Shown here in pieces: positions 43,726 through 52,983 of a DNA stretch of 64,000 nt. Every line of letters begins with the position of its first letter. Position 1 is the stretch's first letter. The notes beneath the pieces are model-generated. The model was not told where the DNA came from and did no database searches. It was given only the letters and a program-made list of their open reading frames with translations. The translations under genes and the position numbers were made by a program. Source of the DNA: CAYRZL01 sp964428795 (GTDB lineage Bacteria > Bacillota > Clostridia > Lachnospirales > Lachnospiraceae); NCBI GenBank assembly GCA_964428795.1, contig CAYRZL010000003.1, positions 13,451-77,450 on the forward strand, given 5' to 3'.

Positions 43726-44703
43726 ATGGCAAATATTAAAGGCGGGTTAAAAAACAATCTGGCTGCAAAACGTATTATGCTGATTATTGCAGTTGTTCTT
43801 ATTTTTGTGGTGGAAAATGCGATAACAGGAAATGCTATGTTTACAGCGGGAAATATCCAGATAATTCTGATGCATGCCGTATTTCCGGCTTTTGCCGCGT
43901 GGGGGATGATGTTCATTTTTACCACAGGACTGATTGATCTGTCCGTGGGCGCCCAGGTAATTCTGGGAGCAAATATTGGCGCTATCCTTGCTATGGATTT
44001 GGGATTGGGTTACGCAGGCCTCATTATCGGCCCAATCGTAGTAGTGATTATTTGCGAACAGGTCGTAGTGTTTTGCAATCAGAAATTAAAAATTCCAGGC
44101 TGGATCGCCGGTCTGGGATGCGGACTGGTATTTGAGTCGATACTGGTGATGTGGTCCACGCAGCGTGCAAAAACAGCCGGGAGCTCTGTAATCACTCTCC
44201 CAGAGAATCTGAGAGCGCTCGGGAGATGGCCGGCCATGGTTATTATCTGGATTGCCGCGCTGGTCATAGCATATTTTATCTATAACAAGACAACGATCGG
44301 TATGAATTTGAGAGCTGTAGGCGGCAATGAAAGCGTTGCTTCCGCAATGGGTATCAACAAAGGAAAAGCAATTATCCTGGCTGCGCTGGTTGGCGCTTTA
44401 TTTGTCGGCGTTGGCTCTGTACTGGATATCAGTTATGCGGGTAAACTGGCGCCGGCCAGTGGTCTTGGTAGCATTTCCACGATTTTTAAAGGTCTGGCGG
44501 TGGTTCTTCTGGCACAATCCTTTTCGGCGATCATCAGCGATGCGATCGGCGTTTTCATCGCGGCGATTTTTATTCAGGGATTATTTAATTTTCTGACAAT
44601 TATGGGCGTTCCTTCCGGAACCGGACAGGATGTGTTCCTGGGGGTTGTAGTAATTGCCTGCGGAGTACTGGCAAGACTGAAATATAAGGGGGTGGCTAAA
44701 TAA
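43726..44703 (+). CDS. Sugar-type ABC permease (RbsC/MglC family), first
   Basis: Starting at the ATG after GGAGG (43716-43720), the 325-residue protein has about nine hydrophobic helices and the family segment DLSVGAQVILGANIGAILA near 75-93, VGGNESVASAMGINKGK near 200-216 and a C-terminal GVPSGTGQDVFLGVVVIACG. It forms the membrane channel with the second permease. TAATG overlap with the ATPase gene indicates coupled translation. Confidence 0.9.
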   Translation: MANIKGGLKNNLAAKRIMLIIAVVLIFVVENAITGNAMFTAGNIQIILMHAVFPAFAAWGMMFIFTTGLIDLSVGAQVILGANIGAILAMDLGLGYAGLIIGPIVVVIICEQVVVFCNQKLKIPGWIAGLGCGLVFESILVMWSTQRAKTAGSSVITLPENLRALGRWPAMVIIWIAALVIAYFIYNKTTIGMNLRAVGGNESVASAMGINKGKAIILAALVGALFVGVGSVLDISYAGKLAPASGLGSISTIFKGLAVVLLAQSFSAIISDAIGVFIAAIFIQGLFNFLTIMGVPSGTGQDVFLGVVVIACGVLARLKYKGVAK

Positions 44704-46205
44704 TGAAGGATATTGTTTTAAAAGTGGAACACCTCTGTAAATATTTTGGGGCGACAAAGGCAAATGACGACCTGAATATCGAAATACCGAGAGGATCTGT
44801 TCTCGGTCTGGCAGGCGAGAACGGTTCAGGTAAATCCACGCTGGCTTCCATGATCTGCGGCAACGCGAAACCAACCAGCGGGAAAATGTATTATGAAGAC
44901 AAAGAGTATGCGCCGAACAGTCTTGTGGATGCAAATAATGCCGGCATTGCGATGGTTCTGCAGGAACTGGGTGTTGTCGGAAATATGAGTCCGATCATCA
45001 ATATGTTTCTCGGGAGGACAAATCAGTTTAAAAAAGGGCCGATTCTTGATATTGGCGCAATGAAACGCAAGGCAGATGAAACATTTAAAAAATGGGGTCT
45101 GACAAAGGTGCCGATGGATGGAGTGGCGGACGCACTTTCCATTGAGCAGAGAAAGATTCTTGAACTTGCCAGAGCATTATCAGTGAATCCAAAATTTCTG
45201 ATCCTTGATGAAATTTCCCAGGCTTTGTCCCAGGATAACCGGGATATGCTGTATAAGTTTATCAAAGATTTTACGGCGCAGGGCGGGACGATCCTGATGG
45301 TTACGCATGATTTGGAAGAAATGATGGATGTCTGTACCCATATCAGCGTACTTCGCGACGGCAGGATTATCGAGACAAAATTAACTTCTGAATACTCCAT
45401 GGATGAGCTGAAGAGGATGATGATCGGCCGAGAGGTTTCCGGCGATTATTACCGTGATGATCAGGAGGAATGCTATCAGGATGAAGTAATTCTTAAGGTG
45501 GAAAACCTGAACGTCCCCGAAAAGCTGAAAAACATTAATTTTGAACTTCACAAAGGCGAGATACTTGGTGTCTGCGGACTTTCAGATGGCGGGATTCACG
45601 ATCTTGGGCCGGCGTTGTTTGGTATTTCAGAACATCGGACCGGGACTGTTCGCTGTGTGCTGCATGACCGCGAGTTGAAAAAACCGATGGATATGATCGA
45701 ATCAAAGGGGGCTTATCTCTCAAAAGACAGAGATGCGGACGGTCTTATGCTGAACGCGACTATCGGGCAGAATATTGCCGCGCCAAACGTCCGTTTGCTG
45801 AAAAAGAAACTGAGTTTCCTGAGTCCGGCGTCAGTAAATAAGCTTGCGAATCAGGCGTCAATTGATTTTGAGATCAAATCTTCAGGTCTCGGGCAGGTAG
45901 TGAAAAGTCTTTCCGGCGGCAACAAGCAGAAAGTAAATCTGAGCAGGTGGATGGTACAGGATCTGGATTTTGTCATTCTTGACTGCCCGACACGAGGTGT
46001 GGATATCGGTGTAAAGGCATACATCTACGGTGTGTTAAAAGAGTTAAAGGCGAAGGGCGTCGGTATCATTATGATATCTGACGAGCTGCCGGAGGCGATG
46101 GGTATGTCCGATCGATTGCTGATCATGAAAGAACACGAGATGGCCGGAATGCTGAGCAGAACCACGGACTTTGTCGAAGATAAGATTGTGGAGGTAATGC
46201 TGTAA
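44703..46205 (+). CDS. Sugar-type ABC double ATPase (RbsA/MglA family)
   Basis: The 500-residue protein has two ATPase halves. The first has Walker A GENGSGKST near 37-45 and a divergent signature ALSIEQRKI near 145 where LSGGQ is usual. The second (from about 255) lacks a clear Walker A (GVCGLSDGGIH) but keeps SLSGGNKQKV near 403 and VILDCPTRGVDIG. The arrangement is typical of RbsA, where one site is degenerate. It overlaps both flanking permease genes by TAATG. Confidence 0.9.
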   Translation: MKDIVLKVEHLCKYFGATKANDDLNIEIPRGSVLGLAGENGSGKSTLASMICGNAKPTSGKMYYEDKEYAPNSLVDANNAGIAMVLQELGVVGNMSPIINMFLGRTNQFKKGPILDIGAMKRKADETFKKWGLTKVPMDGVADALSIEQRKILELARALSVNPKFLILDEISQALSQDNRDMLYKFIKDFTAQGGTILMVTHDLEEMMDVCTHISVLRDGRIIETKLTSEYSMDELKRMMIGREVSGDYYRDDQEECYQDEVILKVENLNVPEKLKNINFELHKGEILGVCGLSDGGIHDLGPALFGISEHRTGTVRCVLHDRELKKPMDMIESKGAYLSKDRDADGLMLNATIGQNIAAPNVRLLKKKLSFLSPASVNKLANQASIDFEIKSSGLGQVVKSLSGGNKQKVNLSRWMVQDLDFVILDCPTRGVDIGVKAYIYGVLKELKAKGVGIIMISDELPEAMGMSDRLLIMKEHEMAGMLSRTTDFVEDKIVEVML

Positions 46206-47176
46206 TGAAGAAAAACATATCATATCAGGAGTTTGTTCCATTTATCATTTTAGGCGTCATGCTTGTTATCTTCGGTATTTTAACACATGGCTCCATATTC
46301 CAGAAATCGAACATGATCAGTATGTTTGATCAGGCATTCTGCATTATTATTGCGGGTTTTGGTATGGCATTTGCAACGACTATGGGAGCTACCGATATCA
46401 CCCACGGAGCATTACTCTGTCTGGCTGCAGGTATTGGTTGTATGGCAGCGGCGGCAGTAGGCGCCTGGGCAACATTCCCGGTGGCTGTTGCCATTGGTCT
46501 CGGATCAGGAGCGTTTCTGGGACTTTGCAATGCAAAGTGGAAAGCAAATTCTTTCATGATGTCCCTGGCGATGATGATTGCATTTAAAGCGCTGAACAGT
46601 TTGATTTTTGCGAATAACGTAGTATCTGCGCCCAGAGCGTTGAGATTTATTGACGGGTTTGTTTTCAAGGTGATTATAGTTGTTATAGTATTTCTCATCA
46701 TGCTTTACATCTACAATTACACTCCGTATGGTACTTATTTAAAAGGTCTCGGTGAGAATGAGATTGCCATGAAACATATAGGTATCAGTATTCCCAGAAT
46801 AAAAATGATTGCATTTATCATTTCCGGCGTGATGTGCGCAATCGCAGCAGTGTTTAACGCCGTTCGAATTGGCGGTATCAACAACCAGATTGGTACATCG
46901 TTCGAAATGAACGTAATGATTGCAATGTTTATTGGCGGAATTCCCGTAGAAGGAGGTATGAAGTCAAAACTTTATAAACTGATCATCGGTGCATTTACAG
47001 TCATTGTTTTGACAAACGGTCTGACTCTTGCAGGCGCCGGAGGCGGTCTCACACAGTTAATAAAAGGACTGGTCCTTCTGTTTGCCGTCGCTTTGACACA
47101 GTTTATGAATACCAAGCTGAGCGCGATCGGACAGCAGGCAGCTGCAAATCAGAAGAAATTACACACGGAAGCATAA
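46205..47176 (+). CDS. Sugar-type ABC permease (RbsC/MglC family), second
   Basis: The 323-residue hydrophobic protein has about eight to ten helices, ATDITHGALLCLAAGIGCMAA near 61-81, YLKGLGENEIAMKHIGISIPRIK near 178-200 and PVEGGMKSKLYKLIIGA near 248-264. It is the partner of the permease at 43726 and so gives a heterodimeric channel. Its start overlaps the ATPase stop. Confidence 0.9.
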   Translation: MKKNISYQEFVPFIILGVMLVIFGILTHGSIFQKSNMISMFDQAFCIIIAGFGMAFATTMGATDITHGALLCLAAGIGCMAAAAVGAWATFPVAVAIGLGSGAFLGLCNAKWKANSFMMSLAMMIAFKALNSLIFANNVVSAPRALRFIDGFVFKVIIVVIVFLIMLYIYNYTPYGTYLKGLGENEIAMKHIGISIPRIKMIAFIISGVMCAIAAVFNAVRIGGINNQIGTSFEMNVMIAMFIGGIPVEGGMKSKLYKLIIGAFTVIVLTNGLTLAGAGGGLTQLIKGLVLLFAVALTQFMNTKLSAIGQQAAANQKKLHTEA

Positions 47177-47214
47177 AAAAATTAAGGACATAATAATAGA
47201 AAGAGAGGCTTAGT

Positions 47215-48333
47215 ATGGATAAATTAAAAGTGGCAGTGATCGGATGTGGCGGAATTGCTAACCAGAAGCATTTCCCGGCATTGTCCAATCAGTCGGATAA
47301 ATGTGAGATGGTTGCTTTTTGCGACATCATCAGGGAACGGGCCGTTGCCGCCTGTGAAAAATACGGTGCGGAAGGCGCAAAAGTGTACACGGACTACAGG
47401 GAATTGCTGAAAGATAAAAGTATTGACGTGGTTCATGTCTGCACCCCGAATGTCATGCATTGCCCGATTACAGTTGCGGCGTTTGAGGCAGGCAAGCATG
47501 TAATGTGTGAAAAACCTATGGCGCATAATACCGAATCAGCCCAGAAAATGATGGACGCCTGGAAAAAATCCGGAAAGAAGTTCACGGTCGGCTATCAGAA
47601 CCGGTTCCGTCAGGATACGCAATTGCTTCATAAAGCCTGTGAATCAGATGAATTCGGTGAGATTTATTTTGCAAAAGCCCATGCGATCAGAAGGAGAGCC
47701 GTCCCCACATGGGGAGTATTTCCGGATAAGTCCCAGCAGGGCGGCGGTCCCCTGATTGATATAGGGACACACGCGCTTGATATCACGTTGTGGTGCATGA
47801 ATAATTACAAACCGGTTTCTGTCATGGGATCTGTTTTTGAAAAGCTTGGACATTCTGAGCTTGCTGCCCAGGGAAATATGTTTGGACCGTGGGATCCCAA
47901 AACCTATGAGGTAGAAGATTCGGCGTTTGGTTTTATTAAATTTGAAAATGGGGCAACCATTTTTCTCGAGTCTGCCTGGGCTATTAATATGAAGGACTCC
48001 AGAGAGGCTGCCTGCACCCTCTGCGGTACCAAGGGAGGAGCGGAGATTGTGGGTGAAATGGCCGGAGGAAATGCGACGGGCAGGGAGTATAACCTGATTG
48101 TGAACGGAACGTATCATGGAGAGCTTGTTGAACAGCAGATTTCTGAAGGAGGTTCCATCGCGTTTTTCGAGGGCGGCTCCTCTGAGCCCAAGGATATTGA
48201 GTGCAAACAGTGGCTCGAAGCTGTGATCAATGACACAGATCCCTGCGTATTACCTGAACAGGCATTTGTTGTAACACAGATTCTGGATGCAATCTACAGA
48301 TCCGCGGCAGAAGGAAAGGAAATAAAATTATAG
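47215..48333 (+). CDS. Gfo/Idh/MocA oxidoreductase (candidate glycoside 3-dehydrogenase)
   Basis: The 372-residue cytoplasmic enzyme has an NAD-binding start VAVIGCGGIANQKH (about 5-18), the catalytic Lys motif CEKPMA near 98-103 and the active-site segment GGGPLIDIGTHALDITLW near 179-196 with Asp and His. C-glycoside-degrading gut bacteria use an enzyme of this family (DgpA in strain PUE) to oxidise C3 of the sugar before cleavage. The operon makes that role likely here, but myo-inositol or other sugar dehydrogenases share all these motifs. It follows the importer by 38 bp. Confidence 0.8.
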   Translation: MDKLKVAVIGCGGIANQKHFPALSNQSDKCEMVAFCDIIRERAVAACEKYGAEGAKVYTDYRELLKDKSIDVVHVCTPNVMHCPITVAAFEAGKHVMCEKPMAHNTESAQKMMDAWKKSGKKFTVGYQNRFRQDTQLLHKACESDEFGEIYFAKAHAIRRRAVPTWGVFPDKSQQGGGPLIDIGTHALDITLWCMNNYKPVSVMGSVFEKLGHSELAAQGNMFGPWDPKTYEVEDSAFGFIKFENGATIFLESAWAINMKDSREAACTLCGTKGGAEIVGEMAGGNATGREYNLIVNGTYHGELVEQQISEGGSIAFFEGGSSEPKDIECKQWLEAVINDTDPCVLPEQAFVVTQILDAIYRSAAEGKEIKL

Positions 48334-48342
48334 TTGTCAGGT

Positions 48343-48368
48343 TTCAGGCAGCTTTCGGGCTGCCTGAA
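48343..48368 (+). other. Intra-operon hairpin before the first TIM-barrel gene
   Basis: TTCAGGCAGC (48343-48352) pairs perfectly with GCTGCCTGAA (48359-48368) around TTTCGG. No T-run follows, so it probably acts on mRNA stability. Confidence 0.6.
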
Positions 48369-48385
48369 CAGTTAGGAGAGAATCG

Positions 48386-49300
48386 ATGAAATTAGGATTA
48401 GTGAGTGCAATTCTTCCGGAAATGAATTTTGAAGAAATATGTGAGTTTGCAGGAGAATATGGTATCGAATGTCTCGAGGTTGCATGTTGGCCTGCGGGAA
48501 AAGCAGAACGGCGTTATGCAGGGGTCAGTCATATTGATGTAGATCAGTTGGATGATACCAGTATCAGAAAACTGACGGAATGTTGTGTCAGAAATGGCGT
48601 AGAGATTTCTTCTCTGGCCTATTATCCGAATACAATGGATGCGGATATTGAAAAGAGGAACAATGCGATCGCACACTTATATAAACTGATCGATGCGTCT
48701 GCGCGTCTCGGGGTCAATATGGTCACGACGTTCATAGGAAGAGATTCAGCCAAAACGGTGGAAGAGAATCTGGATCTTGTCCGGGAGATCTGGCCTCCGA
48801 TTATCAGATTCGCAGAAGAAAAAGGCGTGAAAATCGCGATAGAGAATTGTCCGATGTTATTCACGAAAGATGAGTGGCCGGGCGGACAGAATCTGATGAC
48901 TTCGCCGGTAAACTGGAAAAAAGTATTTGATATTCTGGACAGTCCGAATTTGGGAATCAACTATGATCCTTCCCATTTTGTCTGGCAGCAGATAGATTAT
49001 ATCAAGCCAATATATGAGTTTAAAGATAAAATTTTCCATGTACATTACAAAGACATTAAGATTTATCCGGATAAACTTCAGGAAGTGGGGATTATGGGCT
49101 ATCCGCTTGAATATATGACGCCGAAGCTGCCGGGTTTGGGAGACGTGGACTGGGGCAAATATGTTTCGGCTTTGACAGATATCGGATATGACGGATTTAC
49201 CTGTATTGAGATTGAAGATAAAGCTTTTGAAGGAAGCCCTGAAAAAACAAAAAAAGCTATTTTACAAAGTCTCGTTTATCTGCGAAATTTTATTTCTTAA
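48386..49300 (+). CDS. Sugar isomerase/epimerase-like TIM-barrel protein
   Basis: The 304-residue protein belongs to the xylose-isomerase-like TIM barrel family. Expected metal ligands are Glu in VKIAIENCPM near 151-160, Asp and His in NYDPSHFVWQ near 191-200, His in FHVHYKD near 218-224 and Glu in CIEIED near 273-278. Members isomerise or epimerise sugars and inositol derivatives and include 3-keto-sugar-processing enzymes. In this operon it is distinct from the alpha subunit encoded next and may convert the keto sugar released after cleavage; that is inference. Confidence 0.8.
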   Translation: MKLGLVSAILPEMNFEEICEFAGEYGIECLEVACWPAGKAERRYAGVSHIDVDQLDDTSIRKLTECCVRNGVEISSLAYYPNTMDADIEKRNNAIAHLYKLIDASARLGVNMVTTFIGRDSAKTVEENLDLVREIWPPIIRFAEEKGVKIAIENCPMLFTKDEWPGGQNLMTSPVNWKKVFDILDSPNLGINYDPSHFVWQQIDYIKPIYEFKDKIFHVHYKDIKIYPDKLQEVGIMGYPLEYMTPKLPGLGDVDWGKYVSALTDIGYDGFTCIEIEDKAFEGSPEKTKKAILQSLVYLRNFIS

Positions 49301-49319
49301 TATCTGGAAGGAGAGAATT

Positions 49320-50339
49320 ATGTCAAATATCAAATCCGCTGTAAGCCTGTATAGCTTACAGAACGAATATTTAACAAAAAAAATGAATCTGAAGGAAATC
49401 ATTCAATATGTAAAAGAATGCGGAGCTCAGGGTGTAGAGATTGTTCCGGATCAGATGCTGAAAAATGCACCGCATATATCGGATGAGAGCGTTGCCGAAT
49501 TCAAAGAAGTGATTGCTGAGACGGGACTTACGCCGGTCATTGCAGATGTTTATTTGAATACGAACCTTTACAAGAACAGAACACTGACACAAAGGGAATG
49601 TATCGATCTTTTAATTGATGAGATCAAAATGGCAAATAAGCTTGGTATTCCAATGCTTCGTCTTGTTTCCATGGTTCCATACTGGGTATGTGAACCTCTT
49701 CTTCCGTACTGTGAAAAATACGGAGTGGTCATTGCATTGGAAGTTCATGCTGCAATGGCGTTTGACATTCCTGAAACGAAAGCGTTTATTGAGGAAATGA
49801 AGCGACTGAATTCCCCGTATGTCGGGCTTGTGATCGACACGGGAATTTTCTGCCGGAGATTTCCCAGACGCGTCAGTGCGTATGAGTCTCAAAACGGCAC
49901 GAATCCGGCTATTTTTGAGTATATGGACATGCTGTTTAAAAAGGGAACCGATTTTCATGCAGAGCAAATCCGTTTACAGGGAGCTTTCCCTCCGGAGCTT
50001 AAAGACATTGACCTGACGGAGCATGACAAAATGTTTCTTCCGCTCTGTGATGGTTATGAGAATCTCCCGTTCGAGGTTATGGATGATCTGCTTCCTTATA
50101 TCAAACATTTTCATTTTAAATTGTTTGAAATGACACCGGAAGGACCGGAGTATTCTATGGATTACAAAGCCTTGCTTGAATACCTTCATGATCATGACTG
50201 GTCGGGATTCGTCGCGACGGAATATGAAGGGAATCGTTTTACGATTCCGGGGACGCCGTTCGTTGAAAAAGAGCAGGTTGCCGCGAATGTGAAATATGTA
50301 AACGAATGTTTAAAAGAAATCCAGGGACAGGAGGGATAA
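49320..50339 (+). CDS. Candidate C-glycoside deglycosidase alpha subunit (TIM barrel)
   Basis: The ATG at 49320 follows GGAAGGAGAG; the 339-residue product is a xylose-isomerase-like TIM barrel. Candidate metal ligands are Glu141 in ALEVHAAM, Asp173 in VIDTGIF, His near 263 in KHFHFKLF and Glu near 301 in VATEYEG. The DUF6379 gene starts 2 nt after its stop. In characterised C-glycoside deglycosidases (DgpB-DgpC of strain PUE, DfgA-DfgB of Eubacterium cellulosolvens) this pairing forms a metal-dependent complex that breaks the sugar-aglycone C-C bond after C3 oxidation. The aglycone here is unknown. Confidence 0.75.
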   Translation: MSNIKSAVSLYSLQNEYLTKKMNLKEIIQYVKECGAQGVEIVPDQMLKNAPHISDESVAEFKEVIAETGLTPVIADVYLNTNLYKNRTLTQRECIDLLIDEIKMANKLGIPMLRLVSMVPYWVCEPLLPYCEKYGVVIALEVHAAMAFDIPETKAFIEEMKRLNSPYVGLVIDTGIFCRRFPRRVSAYESQNGTNPAIFEYMDMLFKKGTDFHAEQIRLQGAFPPELKDIDLTEHDKMFLPLCDGYENLPFEVMDDLLPYIKHFHFKLFEMTPEGPEYSMDYKALLEYLHDHDWSGFVATEYEGNRFTIPGTPFVEKEQVAANVKYVNECLKEIQGQEG

Positions 50340-50341
50340 AT

Positions 50342-50734
50342 ATGTTTGATAATAATGTATTTCTTGAAAATACCTGCAAAAATACAGTAGAAGACGGAAA
50401 GGTCATTGGATATGAGATGCAGACAAATATCACCTATTACAGGGGAATTCCCATGTCCATGATCGAATATATAAAAGTTGCAGCAGACGGTGCAGAGGTT
50501 CCTGAGGAAGATATTCGCATATCCATTGATGAAACAGACTGGTTTACGCTGAAAGAGGCGGAGACGGTTACGTCTTATAAATGGGAGTACGGTGAACCTT
50601 TATATATCCGCGTGATAAAAGAGGGCGGATTAAGCAGGGGAAAGCATAAGGTAAAGCTTACGGTTGCCACGAGGACTGCGTATATTCCGGTCCCGTTGGA
50701 GGGCGTCATGGAGCGTGAAGTTATCATTTCTTAA
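50342..50734 (+). CDS. DUF6379 protein, candidate C-glycoside deglycosidase beta subunit
   Basis: The small protein (130 residues, start at 50342 after GGAGGG) begins MFDNNVFLENTCKNT and contains ISIDETDWFTLKEAE near 60-74 and a beta-rich pattern, the look of DUF6379, the family of C-deglycosylation beta subunits. These have no known activity alone and complete the active site of the TIM-barrel alpha subunit. Its place directly after the TIM-barrel gene is the strongest single clue to the role of the operon. A gap of 82 bp with AAGTTTTAT repeats follows before the second oxidoreductase. Confidence 0.78.
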   Translation: MFDNNVFLENTCKNTVEDGKVIGYEMQTNITYYRGIPMSMIEYIKVAADGAEVPEEDIRISIDETDWFTLKEAETVTSYKWEYGEPLYIRVIKEGGLSRGKHKVKLTVATRTAYIPVPLEGVMEREVIIS

Positions 50735-50816
50735 AGGGGTCATACGCTGAAAATTTTATCTTATGCGTTGAAAGTTTTATTATTCTGTTATGAGAAAAAT
50801 AAGGAGGAAAAGACAT

Positions 50817-51890
50817 ATGTCGGATATTAGGATTGGCGTTATTGGTCATGGCTTTATGGGGCACGAACATGAAACGATGTTGACAGCCATGGACGGTATT
50901 CGAGTAGTTGGATTTTCAGACAGAGATCCGGCACAATTGGAGGATGTAAAAGAAGGATTAAAAAGATATGCTTCCAATGAAGAATTGATAAATGATCCCG
51001 AGGTGCAGGTGGTGCTTATCGTCGCAAATAATAATCAGCATCATGATCTGGTCATTCAGGCGGCGAGAGCGGGTAAAGATATTATTTGTGAAAAACCGGT
51101 AGCCATGAATGTGGCGGAACTGGATGAAATGATGAAAGTCGTTGAAGAATGCGGCGTTAAATTCACGGTGCATCATCAGCGGCGCTATGATCAGGATTTC
51201 CGCACGATGAAGGAAGTGTATGATTCCGGCGCCCTGGGCGATGTATATATGGTAAAGAACAGTCTTTACGGGCATAATGGGAATATGCATGACTGGCACG
51301 TATATATTGCTGAAGGAGGTGGTATGCTTTTTGACTGGGGCGTTCATCTTCTGGATCAGGTTCTATGGATGTTTCAGGGTTCAAAGATTCAGTCGGTATA
51401 TGCAGATGTGCGCAATGTCATCAATTTTGAAGTAGATGATTATTTTAAAATCCTGCTGCGTTTTGATAACGGCATTATGGCTGAAATCGAGCTGGGAACG
51501 TACTTTCTGGCAGATAAGCCGCAGGACAAATGGTTTGAACGCCATTGGTTCATGGGCGGAAACAAAGGAAGCGCTTATGTCGATGGATTTGAACCGGAAG
51601 GAAAGATCGTCCGGACTACAAGATTGCTTCAGAATGTGGGCGGAAAGAGAACAATGACGGCAGCCGGACCGACAAGATCCTTTGGACCTCCGGAGCCGGG
51701 CAAGATTATAACGGAAGCGCTTCCAAAGGTAAATACACGGCACGAAGATTACTTCGAAAATTATAAGAAGGCTTATCGGGGAGAGGAGGAATTCCTTGTT
51801 AAAATACCTGAGACAAGAAGGGTTCTTGCCTTGATGGAAGCAGTCAGGGAGTCTGCCCGAACCGGCCGATCAGTTGATTTCGAAACATAA
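50817..51890 (+). CDS. Second Gfo/Idh/MocA oxidoreductase
   Basis: Start 50817 follows AAGGAGG; 357 residues. NAD-binding IGVIGHGFMGHEH near 5-17, the CEKPVAM motif near 93-99 and GGGMLFDWGVHLLDQVLW near 166-183 define the family. It is clearly different in sequence from the oxidoreductase at 47215. One of the pair may oxidise the glycoside at C3 while the other reduces the freed 3-keto sugar, so that NAD is recycled; which does which cannot be told. The kinase gene follows by 10 bp. Confidence 0.82.
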   Translation: MSDIRIGVIGHGFMGHEHETMLTAMDGIRVVGFSDRDPAQLEDVKEGLKRYASNEELINDPEVQVVLIVANNNQHHDLVIQAARAGKDIICEKPVAMNVAELDEMMKVVEECGVKFTVHHQRRYDQDFRTMKEVYDSGALGDVYMVKNSLYGHNGNMHDWHVYIAEGGGMLFDWGVHLLDQVLWMFQGSKIQSVYADVRNVINFEVDDYFKILLRFDNGIMAEIELGTYFLADKPQDKWFERHWFMGGNKGSAYVDGFEPEGKIVRTTRLLQNVGGKRTMTAAGPTRSFGPPEPGKIITEALPKVNTRHEDYFENYKKAYRGEEEFLVKIPETRRVLALMEAVRESARTGRSVDFET

Positions 51891-51900
51891 GGGAGGCAAT

Positions 51901-52848
51901 ATGAAAAAATATGCTTTTGGTGTAGATATAGGCGGAACTTCCGTAAAAACAGGATTGTTTGAGACCGGCGGATTATTATTGGAATCCTGGGAAATACCAA
52001 CCCGTACAGAAAATAACGGGGAGGCAATTCTGCCTGATATCCATGAGGCCATTGCAGCTAAGCTTCGGGAGAAAAGAATAGCTATTGACAACGTGGAAGG
52101 GATTGGACTTGGCGTTCCCGGACCGGTAAGTGAAGAAGGAATTGTCTTAAAATGCGTGAATCTGGGATGGGGCATTTTTAATGTAGAAAAAGCTATGGGT
52201 CAGTTGTTCAATGGCTTGAGAGTAAAGGCCGGAAATGATGCGAATGTTGCCGCCCTTGGCGAAATGTGGCAAGGCGGTGGAAAGGGATTTAAGGATATCG
52301 TCATGGTGACTCTTGGAACCGGCGTTGGCGGGGGCATCATCATTGATGGGAAAATTTTGCCCGGTGCGAATGGCTCCGCTGGTGAAATCGGACATATTAC
52401 AGTATCTGATAATGAAAAGGAGCAATGCGGCTGCGGCAAATGCGGATGTCTGGAACAGTATGCGTCAGCCAATGGAATCGTTTTTGCTGCAAGGAGGTAT
52501 CTTACGGAACATCCGGAGGAGAAAACGCCTCTTCGGGATGTGGAAAAACTTACCTCGGTTGAAATATTTGATTTTGCGAAACAGGGAGAGCCTGTTTCAC
52601 TGAAAATAGTGAATGATACATGCCGCATTCTGGGAAAGAACCTTGCGACAATCGCCTGTGTGTTGAACCCGCAGGCTTTCGTGATTGGCGGAGGCATGTC
52701 AAAAGCAGGAGACATATTGATTGACGGTATTAAACAGAATTACCGCAGGTACGCATTCCATGCGTCCAGGGAAACAGAATTTTACAAGGCAAAATTGGGG
52801 AACAATGCAGGCATGTATGGAGGAGTTAAAATGTTGATTTCCGGTTAA
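51901..52848 (+). CDS. ROK-family sugar kinase
   Basis: The 315-residue cytoplasmic protein has the N-terminal ATP motif FGVDIGGTSVKTGLF, the ROK signature VTLGTGVGGGIIIDGK with GANGSAGEIGH near 140-170 and the zinc motif CGCGKCGCLEQYAS near 179-192. ROK kinases phosphorylate glucose or related sugars. Last in the co-directional cluster, it probably traps the sugar released from the glycoside as a 6-phosphate. GGGAGG precedes the ATG at 51901. Confidence 0.9.
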   Translation: MKKYAFGVDIGGTSVKTGLFETGGLLLESWEIPTRTENNGEAILPDIHEAIAAKLREKRIAIDNVEGIGLGVPGPVSEEGIVLKCVNLGWGIFNVEKAMGQLFNGLRVKAGNDANVAALGEMWQGGGKGFKDIVMVTLGTGVGGGIIIDGKILPGANGSAGEIGHITVSDNEKEQCGCGKCGCLEQYASANGIVFAARRYLTEHPEEKTPLRDVEKLTSVEIFDFAKQGEPVSLKIVNDTCRILGKNLATIACVLNPQAFVIGGGMSKAGDILIDGIKQNYRRYAFHASRETEFYKAKLGNNAGMYGGVKMLISG

Positions 52849-52983
52849 GACCGACGGATCTTTAATGAAGATATTCTGGACAAATATTCAACGGGTGTTA
52901 AAATGTATTTGTAAGCAGGAATGCATTCCGATAATCAGAGAAGAAAAAACAGAATATCAATTCATTAGAGAAGGAGGAGAAAA

